Notes under the pieces: generated by a model | Seen by the model: the letters and a program-made list of their open reading frames with translations, nothing else | What the model was told of the DNA's origin: nothing | Database searches by the model: none | Position numbers and translations under genes: made by a program | Origin: Porticoccus sp041581635 | Lineage (GTDB): Bacteria > Pseudomonadota > Gammaproteobacteria > Pseudomonadales > Porticoccaceae | Reading direction: 5' to 3' | DNA: 64,000 nt | Assembly: GCA_041581635.1 (NCBI GenBank) | Contig: JBFICW010000005.1 | Coordinates: forward strand, 1-64,000 | Shown: positions 18,310-28,143 of the stretch, piece by piece | Layout: each line of letters opens with the position of its first letter | How positions within the stretch are numbered: position 1 is the stretch's first letter

Positions 18310-20631
18310 TTAGAAGGTCTGGCCCATTTGGAATTGGAAAACCTCTTCTTCATCCTCTTCACCAGCATTCAAAGGTTTAGCCAAACTAAATGTCAGCGGG
18401 CCAAAGCTACTGAGCCAGGTCGCGCCAAAACCGATCGAGTAACGAAGATCGCCAACATCCGGCTCCTGACACAGATCCTCAATTTTGTCTCCACAATCCG
18501 TATCAAATACGTTACCTGTATCAACAAAAACCGCGGCTTGGATGCTACGCTGATCTTTAATAAAGGGTAATGGGAAGATAACCTCGGCACTGCCCTCCAC
18601 TAGGACATTACCGCCAAAGGGATCTGAGTCTTGAAAATTTGGATCCTTGGGAACATCACGTGGCCCCAGGGTATTACTCTTAAAGCCACGAACTGAACCG
18701 TTTCCGCCTGCATAAAAGTGCTTGAAAAATGGTAGCCGGGTCGTACCGCCAAAGCTATCGCCATAGCCTAGCTCTGTACGTAAACGTAAACTCATTTTTC
18801 GAACCAAAGGTCTAAAATACTGGCCCGAGTATTTTATTTTGTAATACTCCATATCACTGCCGGGAAAGGACATTTCTATACCCACACTCTGGGAGGAACC
18901 TGCAGTAGCCAACCGACCTCGGTTAAGGGTTGAATACCCCCAATTCAAGTTAGCTGTAAAAATATTAAAGTCTTCGCCATTATCGTTGAGGAACTCGTCA
19001 ATTTCCTTGGTGGCAAAGGAACCCGTATCAATAGCCAGGCTTTCAAAACCTAAACCGACACCAATACTCGAGACTTCTGATAAGGGGTAGGCAAAGCTTA
19101 GTGAGCTTCCATAACTATCTACCGTATAGTTAGAAATATTTCCCTCATCATAATCCGTGCTTTTAGCAAACAAACCAAAACCGGCACTGACGCCATCTTT
19201 GGTAAAATACGGATCTCGGTAGTTAAGTGACAGATTTGTTTGGAAACCACTTTGATTGAGCCCTAATCCAAGGCTATTACCTGTACCGAGAAAATTACTT
19301 TCATTAATATTTGCACCGAGGACGATCCCGTATGTTTGGGCGAACCCAAGACTGGCCCCGACGCTACCAGAAGGTTGTTCCTCAACGGTATAGATAACAT
19401 CTACCTGATCACTCGTTCCTGGTACTTGCTGTGTATCTGCCTGTACCTCTTTAAAGAAACCGGTACGCTCCAGACGAACCTTCGAGAATTCCATTTTAGC
19501 AGTAGATGCCGACGCTCCCTCCATCTGCCTCATTTCTCTGCGAAGCACTTCGTCCATCGTCTTGGTATTTCCGCGAAACTCGATACGGCGCACATAGGCT
19601 CGTTTTCCCGGGTCAACAAAGAATGTTACTTTGGCCGTTTTATCTTCTTCATTAACTTCTGGTATACCTTTTACTTCTGCAAAGGTATACCCGTCATTAC
19701 CCAGGCGCTGAGTAATCAACTCTGTAGTATTTGTCATTAGAACCTGGGAGAACGTTTGCTCTTCTTTGAGGACAAGAAGACTGCGGATCTCACTTTCGGA
19801 AACAACCAGGTCACCAGCTAATTCGATGTCCTTAACGGTATAAATATCACCTTCAGTAATATTAATAGTCACAAAAACAGATTCGCGATCTGGGCTGATA
19901 GCAACCTGTGTTGAGTCAATAGAAAACTTGAGATAGCCTCGATCCAGATACCAGGATTCCAACCGTTCAAGATCTCCAGACAGTTTCTCTCTCGAGTATT
20001 TATCATCGTTAAAAAAGAACGATAATAAGCCGGTAGTCTTTAACTCAAGCTGAACCAGTAATTCGTCTTCTTCGAAATCATTATTCCCAACAATATTAAT
20101 GTGTTTAATAGCGGCTGGGTCACCTTCATCAACATTAATATTAACAAGTACCCGATTTCGCGGAAGCTCTTCAACCTCTGCGTTGACGCGTGCCCCATAA
20201 CGCCCCTGCCCGACATACTGACGCTCTAGCTCCTGAGACATTCCTTCCAAGATAGATTGACGAAAAATCTGCCCTTCAGCCAAGCCATTGCCACGGAGCG
20301 ACTTGATGAGTTCATCAGTGGGAATAGCTTTGTTACCTTCGATAATAATCTCAGCGATTGCCGGCCGCTCTTTGAGGATAACAATCAGCACCCCGCCATC
20401 ACGGGCGATTTGAATATCATCGAAGTAACCGGTACGAAACAGGGCGCGCGTTGCACGTCGAACGGTATCATCGTCAATCAAGTCCCCGACGCTTAGAGGC
20501 ATTGAGGCAAATACAGTACCTGATGATACCCGCTGCAGACCGTCAATCCTGATATCTTCAACCTGAAACACCTCTGCCCGGATAGAGACAGAAAATAGAA
20601 CCAAGCATAACAACAGATAAAAGTGTTTCAT
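18310..20631 (-). CDS. bamA: Outer membrane protein assembly factor BamA
   Basis: BamA is the core of the Bam complex that folds and inserts beta-barrel proteins into the outer membrane. The 773-residue precursor has a signal peptide cleaved after SIRA (about residue 19), five POTRA domains (about 22-420), and a C-terminal 16-strand barrel ending in phenylalanine (FQFQMGQTF). The loop motif VRGFKSNTLGPRD carries the conserved RGF. It is followed by skp, and the partner lipoprotein gene bamC lies at 41875-42915. Confidence 0.97.
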   Translation of the reverse strand: MKHFYLLLCLVLFSVSIRAEVFQVEDIRIDGLQRVSSGTVFASMPLSVGDLIDDDTVRRATRALFRTGYFDDIQIARDGGVLIVILKERPAIAEIIIEGNKAIPTDELIKSLRGNGLAEGQIFRQSILEGMSQELERQYVGQGRYGARVNAEVEELPRNRVLVNINVDEGDPAAIKHINIVGNNDFEEDELLVQLELKTTGLLSFFFNDDKYSREKLSGDLERLESWYLDRGYLKFSIDSTQVAISPDRESVFVTINITEGDIYTVKDIELAGDLVVSESEIRSLLVLKEEQTFSQVLMTNTTELITQRLGNDGYTFAEVKGIPEVNEEDKTAKVTFFVDPGKRAYVRRIEFRGNTKTMDEVLRREMRQMEGASASTAKMEFSKVRLERTGFFKEVQADTQQVPGTSDQVDVIYTVEEQPSGSVGASLGFAQTYGIVLGANINESNFLGTGNSLGLGLNQSGFQTNLSLNYRDPYFTKDGVSAGFGLFAKSTDYDEGNISNYTVDSYGSSLSFAYPLSEVSSIGVGLGFESLAIDTGSFATKEIDEFLNDNGEDFNIFTANLNWGYSTLNRGRLATAGSSQSVGIEMSFPGSDMEYYKIKYSGQYFRPLVRKMSLRLRTELGYGDSFGGTTRLPFFKHFYAGGNGSVRGFKSNTLGPRDVPKDPNFQDSDPFGGNVLVEGSAEVIFPLPFIKDQRSIQAAVFVDTGNVFDTDCGDKIEDLCQEPDVGDLRYSIGFGATWLSSFGPLTFSLAKPLNAGEEDEEEVFQFQMGQTF

Positions 20632-20670
20632 GGAGACCGATTTTCTCTTGGTTTTTGTTTATTGTTTTAG

Positions 20671-22026
20671 CTACAACCGCATCAGGTCATTGTATAGGGC
20701 CAGCAACATCAACCCAACAACCAGAAAAAGTCCTACCCGAAACCCAGCCATCTGAATTTTTTCGGAAACAGGAGAGCCTTTTACGGCCTCAATGATGTAA
20801 TACATCAAGTGGCCACCATCCAGTACCGGGATAGGCATTAAATTCAAAACACCTAAACTTATGCTCAAAAATGCCAAAAATCCCAGATAGGCCGTCACCC
20901 CATACTGAGCAGCAGCGCCCGCCACTTTAGCAATGGTAATGGGTCCACTCAAGTGTTTTGCGGAAATCAGTCCGACCATCATCTTTTTGATGGAATCAAG
21001 AATCAAAACCGAGGTATCCCAAGTCTGCTTTACAGCTTGCGAGGCCGCTTCATACGGACCATATTCAATCTCTCGAATCATGTCTTTTGGCCACTCTGGA
21101 ATTTGCACGCTCATACCCACTTGCCCAATAGCTGAACCATCCTCAGCCAGTGCCTTCTTGGGAACAATAGTGGTTAGGAATTTTTCATCGCCCCTGAGCA
21201 CTTCAACTTCAATCTTCTTATCTGGTCGAGCACGAACGTAATTTACCCAGGTTGACCAGTCGTTCATAGGAACACCATCAGCCGACACGACTCTATCGCC
21301 AGTAATTAGGCCCGCGGCTTCTGCTGGGTCACCGATAACAATATTATTTGCAATAGGTAGAACTCGAGGTGAAAACAGAATCAAGCCGACACCAGCAATG
21401 GGTTCTGGCTCCTCGGTATCCGACAGCCAGTCATGCAGCTGCCCCTGATATTCGTAGGCCACCGAATCACCGGGCACCTTTGCACGAAAGGTTATCGTTC
21501 CAGTTTCGCCGATACGTCGAATCAACTGAGTACTTAGTGCTTGCCATGTAGGGGTGGGCTCTCCGTCCAGGGAAATAATTTCTTGCCCTGGCTGAAGTCC
21601 AGCTTGCTCTGCAACCGAGCCAGGCTTTAATGAGTCAATCACGGGAGCCATTCCTGTGACCCCAAAGGAATAAACAACCCAATAAATGAGTATGGCCAAT
21701 AAAAAATTGGCCAGTGGACCCGCAGCGACGATGGCCATGCGCTGCCAAACGGACTTTCTGGTAAAGGCGTAAGGTAGATCTTCTTCAGGAACATCTCCTT
21801 CTCGCTCATCGACCATTTTTACATAGCCACCGAGCGGCAAGACCGACACAACAAACTCGGTGCCCAGCTTATCTCGCCAACGCAGTAACGGTGTCCCAAA
21901 ACCAACCGAAAAGCGGGTCACTTTGACACCACATCGACGAGCCACCCAAAAGTGACCGTACTCATGGAAGGTCACGAGAACGCCCAAGGCAAGCAAGGTG
22001 TAAAAAATTGTCTGTACGACTTCCAT
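20671..22026 (-). CDS. rseP: RIP metalloprotease RseP
   Basis: RseP is the inner-membrane site-2 protease that cleaves RseA in the sigma-E envelope stress pathway. Zinc ligands are in HEYGH (residues 21-25) in the first membrane helix and in NLMPIPVLDGGH near the C-terminus. Two periplasmic PDZ domains lie between (about 115-310). The frame can start at a TTG one codon earlier, but the ATG at 22026 has AGGAA seven bases before it and is preferred, giving 451 residues. It lies between dxr and bamA, the usual order. Confidence 0.96.
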   Translation of the reverse strand: MEVVQTIFYTLLALGVLVTFHEYGHFWVARRCGVKVTRFSVGFGTPLLRWRDKLGTEFVVSVLPLGGYVKMVDEREGDVPEEDLPYAFTRKSVWQRMAIVAAGPLANFLLAILIYWVVYSFGVTGMAPVIDSLKPGSVAEQAGLQPGQEIISLDGEPTPTWQALSTQLIRRIGETGTITFRAKVPGDSVAYEYQGQLHDWLSDTEEPEPIAGVGLILFSPRVLPIANNIVIGDPAEAAGLITGDRVVSADGVPMNDWSTWVNYVRARPDKKIEVEVLRGDEKFLTTIVPKKALAEDGSAIGQVGMSVQIPEWPKDMIREIEYGPYEAASQAVKQTWDTSVLILDSIKKMMVGLISAKHLSGPITIAKVAGAAAQYGVTAYLGFLAFLSISLGVLNLMPIPVLDGGHLMYYIIEAVKGSPVSEKIQMAGFRVGLFLVVGLMLLALYNDLMRL

Positions 22027-22035
22027 CAAAAGTTC

Positions 22036-23211
22036 CTAGTGAGACTGCTGAATGATTGATACAGCACTCTGCCGAGCCAACTTATCGCTCGATTGGACAT
22101 TTTCAAGCGTGTCCAGTTCAACGATTGCCGTGTCACCCAAGACTTGGGCTACAATTTTGGATATCTGAAGAAAAGATATATCGCCATTTAAAAATGCTTC
22201 CACAGCCACCTCATTGGCCGCATTCAACACCGTGGGCGCACTCCCCCCCATCCGCGCGGCCTCTACAGCCAAGGCCAGACATGGAAAACGCTCTAAATCA
22301 GGCCCTTCGAAATCTAGTCTGGCGGTACCGATAATATCGAGATTGGCAACACCAGAATTAATACGTTCTGGCCAAGCCATTGCATGAGCGATGGGTGTAC
22401 GCATATCCGGATTGCCTAACTGCGCAAGCACAGAGCCATCCACATACTGAACCATAGAGTGGATCACACTTTGAGGGTGTATAACCACCTCTATCTGATC
22501 GGGTGAAAGGTCAAACAACCAGCAGGCCTCTATCAGCTCCAAACCTTTATTCATCATGGTAGCGGAGTCTACCGAAATTTTTCTACCCATACTCCAGTTA
22601 GGGTGTGCGCATGCCTGCTCTGGCGTTATCGTATCTAGAGTCTCCAGTGGCGATGTTCGAAAAGGACCGCCAGAAGCTGTTAAGACAATTTTTTGAACGC
22701 CACAACGATTATCTGACGCATAACCTGATGGCAAACATTGGAAAATCGCATTATGTTCGCTATCAATGGGCAATAAAGTAGCTCCTGACTCGCGAACAGC
22801 CTTCATAAACAAGCTGCCAGCCATGACTAACGCTTCTTTGTTAGCGAGCAGCACTTTTTTTCCGGCGCGCGCAGCCTCCAGGGTTGGCAACAATCCCGCG
22901 GCACCCACAATCGCCGCCATAACCATATCTACTTCTGGTGCTACAGCTATCTGGCAAAGCCCTTCCACACCACACAAAACTTTGGTCTCAGGACAGTCTT
23001 CCTTCAATAATTGCCGTAATTGATCAACACTTTTCTGATCTGCGGTCACAGCAAAACTCGGCTTGAACTTCTTGCACTGTTCTGCGAGCTCGGCTACCCG
23101 AGAATACCCACTTAGCGCATAAACCTGAAAACGGTTCGGGTGTCGCTCTACCACATCAAGCGTGCTAACACCGATGGAACCGGTAGCACCAAGTATCGTT
23201 AATTTCTGCAT
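22036..23211 (-). CDS. dxr: 1-deoxy-D-xylulose-5-phosphate reductoisomerase
   Basis: Dxr converts DXP to methylerythritol 4-phosphate with NADPH, the committed MEP pathway step and the target of fosmidomycin. The 391-residue protein has the N-terminal NADPH loop ILGATGSIGVSTLDV, LLANKEALVMAG, the metal and substrate site PIDSEHNAIFQCL, and SMGRKISVDSATMMNKGLE. It is four bases from cdsA and nine bases from rseP. Confidence 0.97.
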   Translation of the reverse strand: MQKLTILGATGSIGVSTLDVVERHPNRFQVYALSGYSRVAELAEQCKKFKPSFAVTADQKSVDQLRQLLKEDCPETKVLCGVEGLCQIAVAPEVDMVMAAIVGAAGLLPTLEAARAGKKVLLANKEALVMAGSLFMKAVRESGATLLPIDSEHNAIFQCLPSGYASDNRCGVQKIVLTASGGPFRTSPLETLDTITPEQACAHPNWSMGRKISVDSATMMNKGLELIEACWLFDLSPDQIEVVIHPQSVIHSMVQYVDGSVLAQLGNPDMRTPIAHAMAWPERINSGVANLDIIGTARLDFEGPDLERFPCLALAVEAARMGGSAPTVLNAANEVAVEAFLNGDISFLQISKIVAQVLGDTAIVELDTLENVQSSDKLARQSAVSIIQQSH

Positions 23212-23215
23212 AAAT

Positions 23216-24058
23216 TCAGAACTGAATATCGCTGTAGATGAAAATCAATGTGAAGACAGGCATCGCCGCTGTTAGACTATCTACCCTATCCAGTATGCCA
23301 CCATGACCTGGCAAGATGTTACCACTGTCCTTGATACCACGGTGACGCTTAACCATGCTTTCCAGCAAATCACCGAGCACGGAAGCTAGCACCGTGACCA
23401 TTATTACCAGAGCAAGTAACAACCAAGTACGGCTATCCAATGCCAGAAATACGCCAAGCAACAAAATAACTACTGCGTTAACTGCAACGCCACCCAGCAA
23501 CCCTTCCCAGGTCTTTTTGGGGCTGACACTCGGGGCCAATTTATGCTTGCCGAATCTGCGACCAGAGAAATAGGCACCGATATCAGCACAAGCCACAATC
23601 ATGACCACCAGAAAAATCATCCACTCGCCTTTAGTGGAGTGGATCAGGATCACCATAGCCGCCCACGTGGGAACTAACACCAGAAACCCCATAACACATC
23701 GCGCCCAACAACTGCCCCACAAAACCGCGCTACTTGGATAACCCTGCACCCAAAGCAGAGCAATTGCCCACCACGGCACAATGGCTAGCAATAAACGTCT
23801 TCCTGCGTCCAACTGCAGTGGCTCAGCAGGCGACAGCCTCAACACATAAGCCGTGACCAGTAGTAACCCAGACAACACTAAGGTGTACGCCAATCTAGCC
23901 GGGGTGCTGTTAATACCGGATAAATCAGACCACTCCCAGGCTCCATAAATAACGATCAGACCCACAGCCAAGGAAAAGGAATAGGGGTTCAGAACAAACA
24001 AGGCTGAAAGAAAAGCCACGGCAATGATTATTGCCGTGATAATGCGTTGTTTAAGCAC
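23216..24058 (-). CDS. cdsA: Phosphatidate cytidylyltransferase
   Basis: CdsA makes CDP-diacylglycerol from phosphatidate and CTP, the branch point of phospholipid synthesis, in the inner membrane. Several hydrophobic segments span the protein; the family signature is in VSPKKTWEG and GDLLESMVKRHRGIKDSG with HGGILDRVDS near the C-terminus. A GTG at 24058 is chosen as start: AGGAGG lies six bases upstream, and homologues begin M-LKQRIITA. This gives 280 residues and an eight-base overlap with uppS; the longer frame from 24076 is less likely. Confidence 0.94.
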   Translation of the reverse strand: MLKQRIITAIIIAVAFLSALFVLNPYSFSLAVGLIVIYGAWEWSDLSGINSTPARLAYTLVLSGLLLVTAYVLRLSPAEPLQLDAGRRLLLAIVPWWAIALLWVQGYPSSAVLWGSCWARCVMGFLVLVPTWAAMVILIHSTKGEWMIFLVVMIVACADIGAYFSGRRFGKHKLAPSVSPKKTWEGLLGGVAVNAVVILLLGVFLALDSRTWLLLALVIMVTVLASVLGDLLESMVKRHRGIKDSGNILPGHGGILDRVDSLTAAMPVFTLIFIYSDIQF

Positions 24059-24812
24059 GCCGTTCCTCCTCACCAATAGTGTGTACGTCCCTCATACCAA
24101 AACGGCGTTGACGGCTCTGGTACTCATTAATCGCCTTTTCAAAGGCCACCCCATCAAAATCAGGCCAATAACACTCGGCAAAGTAAAGCTCAGCATAGGC
24201 CAGCTGCCACAACAAGAAATTACTGATCCGCTGCTCGCCCGCAGTACGAATACAAAGATCAGGCAGGGGAAGATCGGACAAACTCAATTGCTGGTGTATA
24301 TGCTCTTCGGTAATATTTTCCGGACGCAAACGACCACTTTGCACTTGGCGAGCGAGCTCGCTTGCAGCTTGGGTTATATCCCATCGGCCACCATAATCTA
24401 GAGCAAGCACCAAGGTCCTCTCACCCTTTTTTGTGGCTAATTCAGTATCTGCAATGAGCTTTTTCAATTTGGAGCTGAAACGATCTCTGCGACCGATAAC
24501 CCGAAGCTTAACGCCCCTGTCTATAAGCTGCTTAACTTCTTTTTTCAGATAGCGGGCCAACAAAGACATTAAAGCCCTGACTTCAACCTCAGGTCGCTTC
24601 CAGTTTTCACTACTAAACGCAAATAGTGTAAGGACTTCGATATCATGTATTCGACACGCATCCAGTATATCCCTGACACGCTCAGCACCCACCTCATGTC
24701 CGGCAGCACCAGATAACCCACGCTGTTTGGCCCAGCGATTATTGCCATCCATAATAATGGCCACATGACGCAGGGGATGTGTATGTGGCGTGCCAGTCAA
24801 CGGTGTATTCAT
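24051..24812 (-). CDS. uppS: Undecaprenyl diphosphate synthase
   Basis: UppS adds eight isopentenyl units to farnesyl diphosphate in cis, making the lipid carrier precursor for peptidoglycan and O-antigen. The 253-residue protein has the catalytic MDGNNRWAKQRGL near residue 21, FAFSSENWKRP, and IRTAGEQRISNFLLWQLAY near 200. RTAGE replaces the RTGGE of E. coli, a mild change probably seen in relatives. It overlaps cdsA and follows frr by 27 bases. Confidence 0.96.
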   Translation of the reverse strand: MNTPLTGTPHTHPLRHVAIIMDGNNRWAKQRGLSGAAGHEVGAERVRDILDACRIHDIEVLTLFAFSSENWKRPEVEVRALMSLLARYLKKEVKQLIDRGVKLRVIGRRDRFSSKLKKLIADTELATKKGERTLVLALDYGGRWDITQAASELARQVQSGRLRPENITEEHIHQQLSLSDLPLPDLCIRTAGEQRISNFLLWQLAYAELYFAECYWPDFDGVAFEKAINEYQSRQRRFGMRDVHTIGEEERRA

Positions 24813-24839
24813 AGAGAATTAGGCTACCAAATGGATCGA

Positions 24840-25397
24840 CTAGATTTCCATGAGGTCGACTTCTTTTGCAGCTAAGGCCTGATCGACCTGCTGAATATAC
24901 TTATCAGTAATCTTTTGAATCTCATCCTGAGCACGACGTTCATCATCCTCAGTAATTTCCTTCTCTTTTTGCAGCTCTTTAACATCAGAAAGTACATCAC
25001 GACGGATATTACGAATCGACACACGTGATGTTTCTGCTTCTGCCCGGGCTTTTTTAATGAAGCCTTTACGAGTTTCCTCAGTGAGCTGGGGCATAGGAAT
25101 GCGAATCAGTTCGCCAGTAGTCGAAGGGTTAAGCCCCAAATCAGACTTAAGAATAGCCTTCTCCACTTCTGGCACTAAGTTTTTCTCCCAAACGCTGACG
25201 GATAGGGTTCGCGCATCCAATACCGTCACATTACCCACTTGCCCCAAGGGTGTCTCGACGCCGTAATAAGACACCGTCAGGCCATCCAGCAGGCTGGGGT
25301 GTGCGCGGCCAGTACGGATTTTATTAAACGCATGGCCCAGCGCATCAACGCTTTTTGCCATACGAACCTCAGTATCTTTCTTTAAATCATTAATCAT
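24840..25397 (-). CDS. frr: Ribosome recycling factor
   Basis: Frr, with EF-G, splits the post-termination ribosome. The 185-residue all-helical and beta-sandwich protein starts MINDLKKDTEVRM and shows the conserved NKIRTGRAHPSLLDGL near residues 25-40 and IRIPMPQLTEETRKG. Its start codon lies inside the last codons of pyrH (eight-base overlap), with GAGGAAAG upstream. Confidence 0.97.
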   Translation of the reverse strand: MINDLKKDTEVRMAKSVDALGHAFNKIRTGRAHPSLLDGLTVSYYGVETPLGQVGNVTVLDARTLSVSVWEKNLVPEVEKAILKSDLGLNPSTTGELIRIPMPQLTEETRKGFIKKARAEAETSRVSIRNIRRDVLSDVKELQKEKEITEDDERRAQDEIQKITDKYIQQVDQALAAKEVDLMEI

Positions 25398-26127
25398 TTC
25401 GACTTTCCTCGATCAGTGTCCCTTCATCGCCACCGACCACAATATTCAACAGAGCACCTGGTTTGGACATGCGGAATACGCGCAGCGGCATATCTTGCTC
25501 TCGGCAAAGACAAATCGCCGTTAAATCCATCACACCAAGCTTTTTCTCCAATGCCTCATCATAGGTTAGACGAGAGAACATCGTTGCACTCGGATCCTTC
25601 ATCGGGTCTGCGGAGTATACACCGTCGACCTTGGTTGCTTTCAACACAAGCTCAGCACCAACTTCGATGCCACGGAGGCACGCGGCTGAATCTGTGGTGA
25701 AAAATGGATTACCGGTTCCCGCTGAAAAAATGACCACATCCCCACTATCAAGGTAGCGCATGGCTGTTCTTCTATCATAGTGTTCCACAACACCACTCAT
25801 TGGGATGGCAGACATCACACGGGCTGAAATATTATTGCGATCCAGAGCATCTCGCATTGCCAGGCCATTCATCATGGTTGCCAGCATTCCCATATGATCT
25901 CCGGTCACTCGCTCCATTCCCACGGCGTGAAGCGCCGCACCACGAAACAGGTTTCCACCACCAATAACCAACCCCACCTGAACACCAATACCGATTAACT
26001 GGCCTATTTCAAGCGCCATGCGGTCAAGCACCTTGGGGTCGATACCAAAGCCTTCCTCCCCCATTAACTCCTCACCACTCAATTTGAGCAGGATGCGCTT
26101 GTACTTTTTATCTCTGGTAGCAGGCAT
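25390..26127 (-). CDS. pyrH: UMP kinase
   Basis: PyrH phosphorylates UMP to UDP; bacterial UMP kinases are hexamers of the amino acid kinase fold, activated by GTP and inhibited by UTP. The 245-residue protein has RILLKLSGEELMGE near the N-terminus, GLVIGGGNLFRG, and SAGTGNPFFTTDSAACLR. GGAGAAA precedes the ATG. It lies 69 bases after tsf beyond a terminator, yet in the conserved rpsB-tsf-pyrH-frr order. Confidence 0.97.
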   Translation of the reverse strand: MPATRDKKYKRILLKLSGEELMGEEGFGIDPKVLDRMALEIGQLIGIGVQVGLVIGGGNLFRGAALHAVGMERVTGDHMGMLATMMNGLAMRDALDRNNISARVMSAIPMSGVVEHYDRRTAMRYLDSGDVVIFSAGTGNPFFTTDSAACLRGIEVGAELVLKATKVDGVYSADPMKDPSATMFSRLTYDEALEKKLGVMDLTAICLCREQDMPLRVFRMSKPGALLNIVVGGDEGTLIEESRND

Positions 26128-26169
26128 TCTATTTCTCCAGGAAGGTCGATTGTCTATGCGTACATAATA

Positions 26170-26189
26170 ACGGGGGCCTAAGCCCCCGT
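26170..26189 (-). terminator. Terminator between tsf and pyrH
   Basis: Arms ACGGGGGC (26170-26177) and GCCCCCGT (26182-26189) form an 8-bp GC-rich stem with a 4-base loop; the minus-strand transcript continues TTATTAT. It lies directly after the tsf stop. It probably reduces read-through into pyrH-frr rather than fully isolating it. Confidence 0.75.
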
Positions 26190-26196
26190 CTTCAAA

Positions 26197-27060
26197 TCAG
26201 CTGGCTGCACCAACTTGAGCTGCCACTTCCGCGGCAAAATCAACTTCTTCTTTCTCGATGCCCTCTCCGACTTCAAAACGTATAAAGGACTGAATTTCAG
26301 CGCCGGCATCTTTTACCAACTTACCCACTTTTGTATCGGGATCTTTAACAAAAGGCTGATTGACCAAACTGGATTCCGACAAGAACTTATTAATCCGTCC
26401 AGAAATCATCTTCTCAATAATTTCTTCTGGTTTGCCGCTTTCGCGCGCCTGAGCAACAAAGATGTCCTTTTCTTTAGCCACAACGTCTTCTGGCATATCC
26501 TCTGGCTTAACAACCTGTGGATTGACCGCTGCTACATGCATAGCAACGTCTTTAGCAACCTCGCCATTAGCGCCACTCAGAGCTACCAACACACTAATAC
26601 GGTTATTGCTGTGAACGTAGGCACCAACTACTGGCGCTTCCACCAACTCTACTCGACGAACATTAACGTTCTCACCAATTTTCTGAACCAGAGCCTGACG
26701 AGTTTCTTCAACATCAGCAGCTAACGCCGCCGCATCAGTTTGCTTCTCGACAAAGGCTTTTTCCAAAACGCCGTTTACAAACGCCAGAAAACCTTCGTCT
26801 CGGGCTACGAAATCGGTTTCGCTGTTGACTTCAATCATAACGCCGTAGCTATTATCATCGGCCACTTTTACCGCTACGACACCTTCCGCTGCGGTACGCC
26901 CGGCTTTCTTGGCAGCCTTCAGACCACTGGATTTACGCAGGTCGTCAATCGCTTTTTCAATATCACCACCAGCTTCAGCCAGTGCTTTTTTACATTCCAT
27001 CATGCCGAGGCCAGTACGCTCGCGCAGATCCTTAACCATAGCTGCAGAAATTGCTGCCAT
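26197..27060 (-). CDS. tsf: Elongation factor Ts
   Basis: EF-Ts releases GDP from EF-Tu so that EF-Tu can bind GTP again. The start MAAISAAMVKDLRERTG at 27060 fits the family and has AGAGGA upstream; the frame extends 16 codons further, but those residues are unrelated. Conserved RTGLGMMECKKAL and EVNSETDFVARDEGF (the Thr-Asp-Phe-Val motif contacting EF-Tu) are present. The product has 287 residues. Hairpins flank the gene on both sides. Confidence 0.97.
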   Translation of the reverse strand: MAAISAAMVKDLRERTGLGMMECKKALAEAGGDIEKAIDDLRKSSGLKAAKKAGRTAAEGVVAVKVADDNSYGVMIEVNSETDFVARDEGFLAFVNGVLEKAFVEKQTDAAALAADVEETRQALVQKIGENVNVRRVELVEAPVVGAYVHSNNRISVLVALSGANGEVAKDVAMHVAAVNPQVVKPEDMPEDVVAKEKDIFVAQARESGKPEEIIEKMISGRINKFLSESSLVNQPFVKDPDTKVGKLVKDAGAEIQSFIRFEVGEGIEKEEVDFAAEVAAQVGAAS

Positions 27061-27094
27061 CTGTCGATTCCTCTCTGTCTTTCTTTTTGGTTGG

Positions 27095-27118
27095 AAAAAA
27101 GGGGGCAAAGCCCCCTTT
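27095..27118 (-). terminator. Attenuator-like terminator between rpsB and tsf
   Basis: Arms AAAGGGGGC and GCCCCCTTT (27098-27106 and 27110-27118) form a 9-bp stem with a 3-base loop, followed on the minus strand by a run of T. A partial terminator between rpsB and tsf is known in E. coli, where it lowers tsf expression relative to rpsB; the same role is inferred here. Confidence 0.8.
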
Positions 27119-27158
27119 CTTAATATTACCGCTTAACACACAAAATTTTTGTTTGCGC

Positions 27159-27926
27159 TTACTCAGCTGCGGCTTCAGCATCGGGCTGCTCGCCCTTTTC
27201 AGTTGTCACTTCAACAAATTCATCTTTGCTAGTGACGTTAGCTCCCTGAGCCTTTCCTTCCAGAAGCGCATCAGCAATCGCTGTAGCGTACAATTTAATC
27301 GCACGAATTGCGTCGTCATTACCTGGGATTACATAGTCAACGCCATCTGGGTTGCTGTTGGTATCTACAACACCAATCACGGGAATACCAAGCTTGTTAG
27401 CTTCCTGAATAGCGATTCGCTCGTGATCAACATCGATCACAAACAACATATCTGGCAGACCACCCATATCTTTAATACCACCAATGGAGCGATCCAGCTT
27501 CTCCATCAGGCGGGTTCTCATCAAAGCTTCTTTTTTAGTCAGCTTATCAAAGGTTCCATCCTGGCTCTGGGCTTCCAGCTCGCGAAAACGGCGGATAGAT
27601 GCACGAATGGTTTTGTAGTTCGTCAGCATACCGCCTAACCAGCGGTGACTAACATAAGGCATTCCAGCTCGCTCCGCTTGCTCAGCTATCACTTTTTGAG
27701 CGGCGCGCTTGGTACCAACCATCAGCACCTTGTTACCATTGGCCGCAACTTGACGAACGATTTCAAGTGCTTCATTGAATGCAGGAACCGTGTTTTCCAG
27801 GTTCAAGATATGAATTTTGTTACGAGCCCCGAAAATGAACTTGTCCATTTTAGGGTTCCAAAAGCGAGTCTGGTGACCGAAATGGACACCGGCTTGCAAC
27901 ATGTCACGCATGCTTACAGTTGTCAT
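27159..27926 (-). CDS. rpsB: 30S ribosomal protein S2
   Basis: S2 binds the small ribosomal subunit near the head-body junction and is needed for S1 binding. Homologues start M-TVSMRDMLQAGVHFGHQTR, so the ATG at 27926 with AAAGGAAA upstream is chosen over the longer frame from 27992, giving 255 residues. WNPKMDKFIFG, HRWLGGMLTNYKT and VIDVDHERIA are diagnostic. In E. coli S2 represses its own mRNA through the leader; a leader of some length is present here, but I did not model its fold. Confidence 0.97.
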   Translation of the reverse strand: MTTVSMRDMLQAGVHFGHQTRFWNPKMDKFIFGARNKIHILNLENTVPAFNEALEIVRQVAANGNKVLMVGTKRAAQKVIAEQAERAGMPYVSHRWLGGMLTNYKTIRASIRRFRELEAQSQDGTFDKLTKKEALMRTRLMEKLDRSIGGIKDMGGLPDMLFVIDVDHERIAIQEANKLGIPVIGVVDTNSNPDGVDYVIPGNDDAIRAIKLYATAIADALLEGKAQGANVTSKDEFVEVTTEKGEQPDAEAAAE

Positions 27927-28143
27927 AATTTTTCCTTTGATTAGGGTTAAACCTCCACATATCCCACTAGTCAACCTACCAAGAGTAAGCACCCAGACAA
28001 GTGTGTCGATATGTGTGTGTCGTTAGTTTTCAATTTAGCCCTTGGCATATAGCCGTAGAGCGGTGCGCTTTATACCACAAAGTAACAATTTATTGAAGAA
28101 CAACGAAGGGAATTATTGACAGGCGTGCCACTGCTCATTTCTA

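Noticed and set aside
24059..24076. Longer N-terminus for CdsA (six extra residues)
   Set aside because: The GTG at 24058 has an ideal AGGAGG at six bases and aligns with known CdsA N-termini; the extension lies deeper inside uppS.
24051..24812. UppS RTAGE in place of RTGGE as an inactivating change
   Set aside because: All other catalytic and binding motifs are intact and Gly-to-Ala at this position appears tolerated in related enzymes, so loss of function is not supported.
27061..27108. Longer N-terminus for EF-Ts
   Set aside because: The 16 extra residues translate the terminator hairpin between rpsB and tsf and are not conserved.
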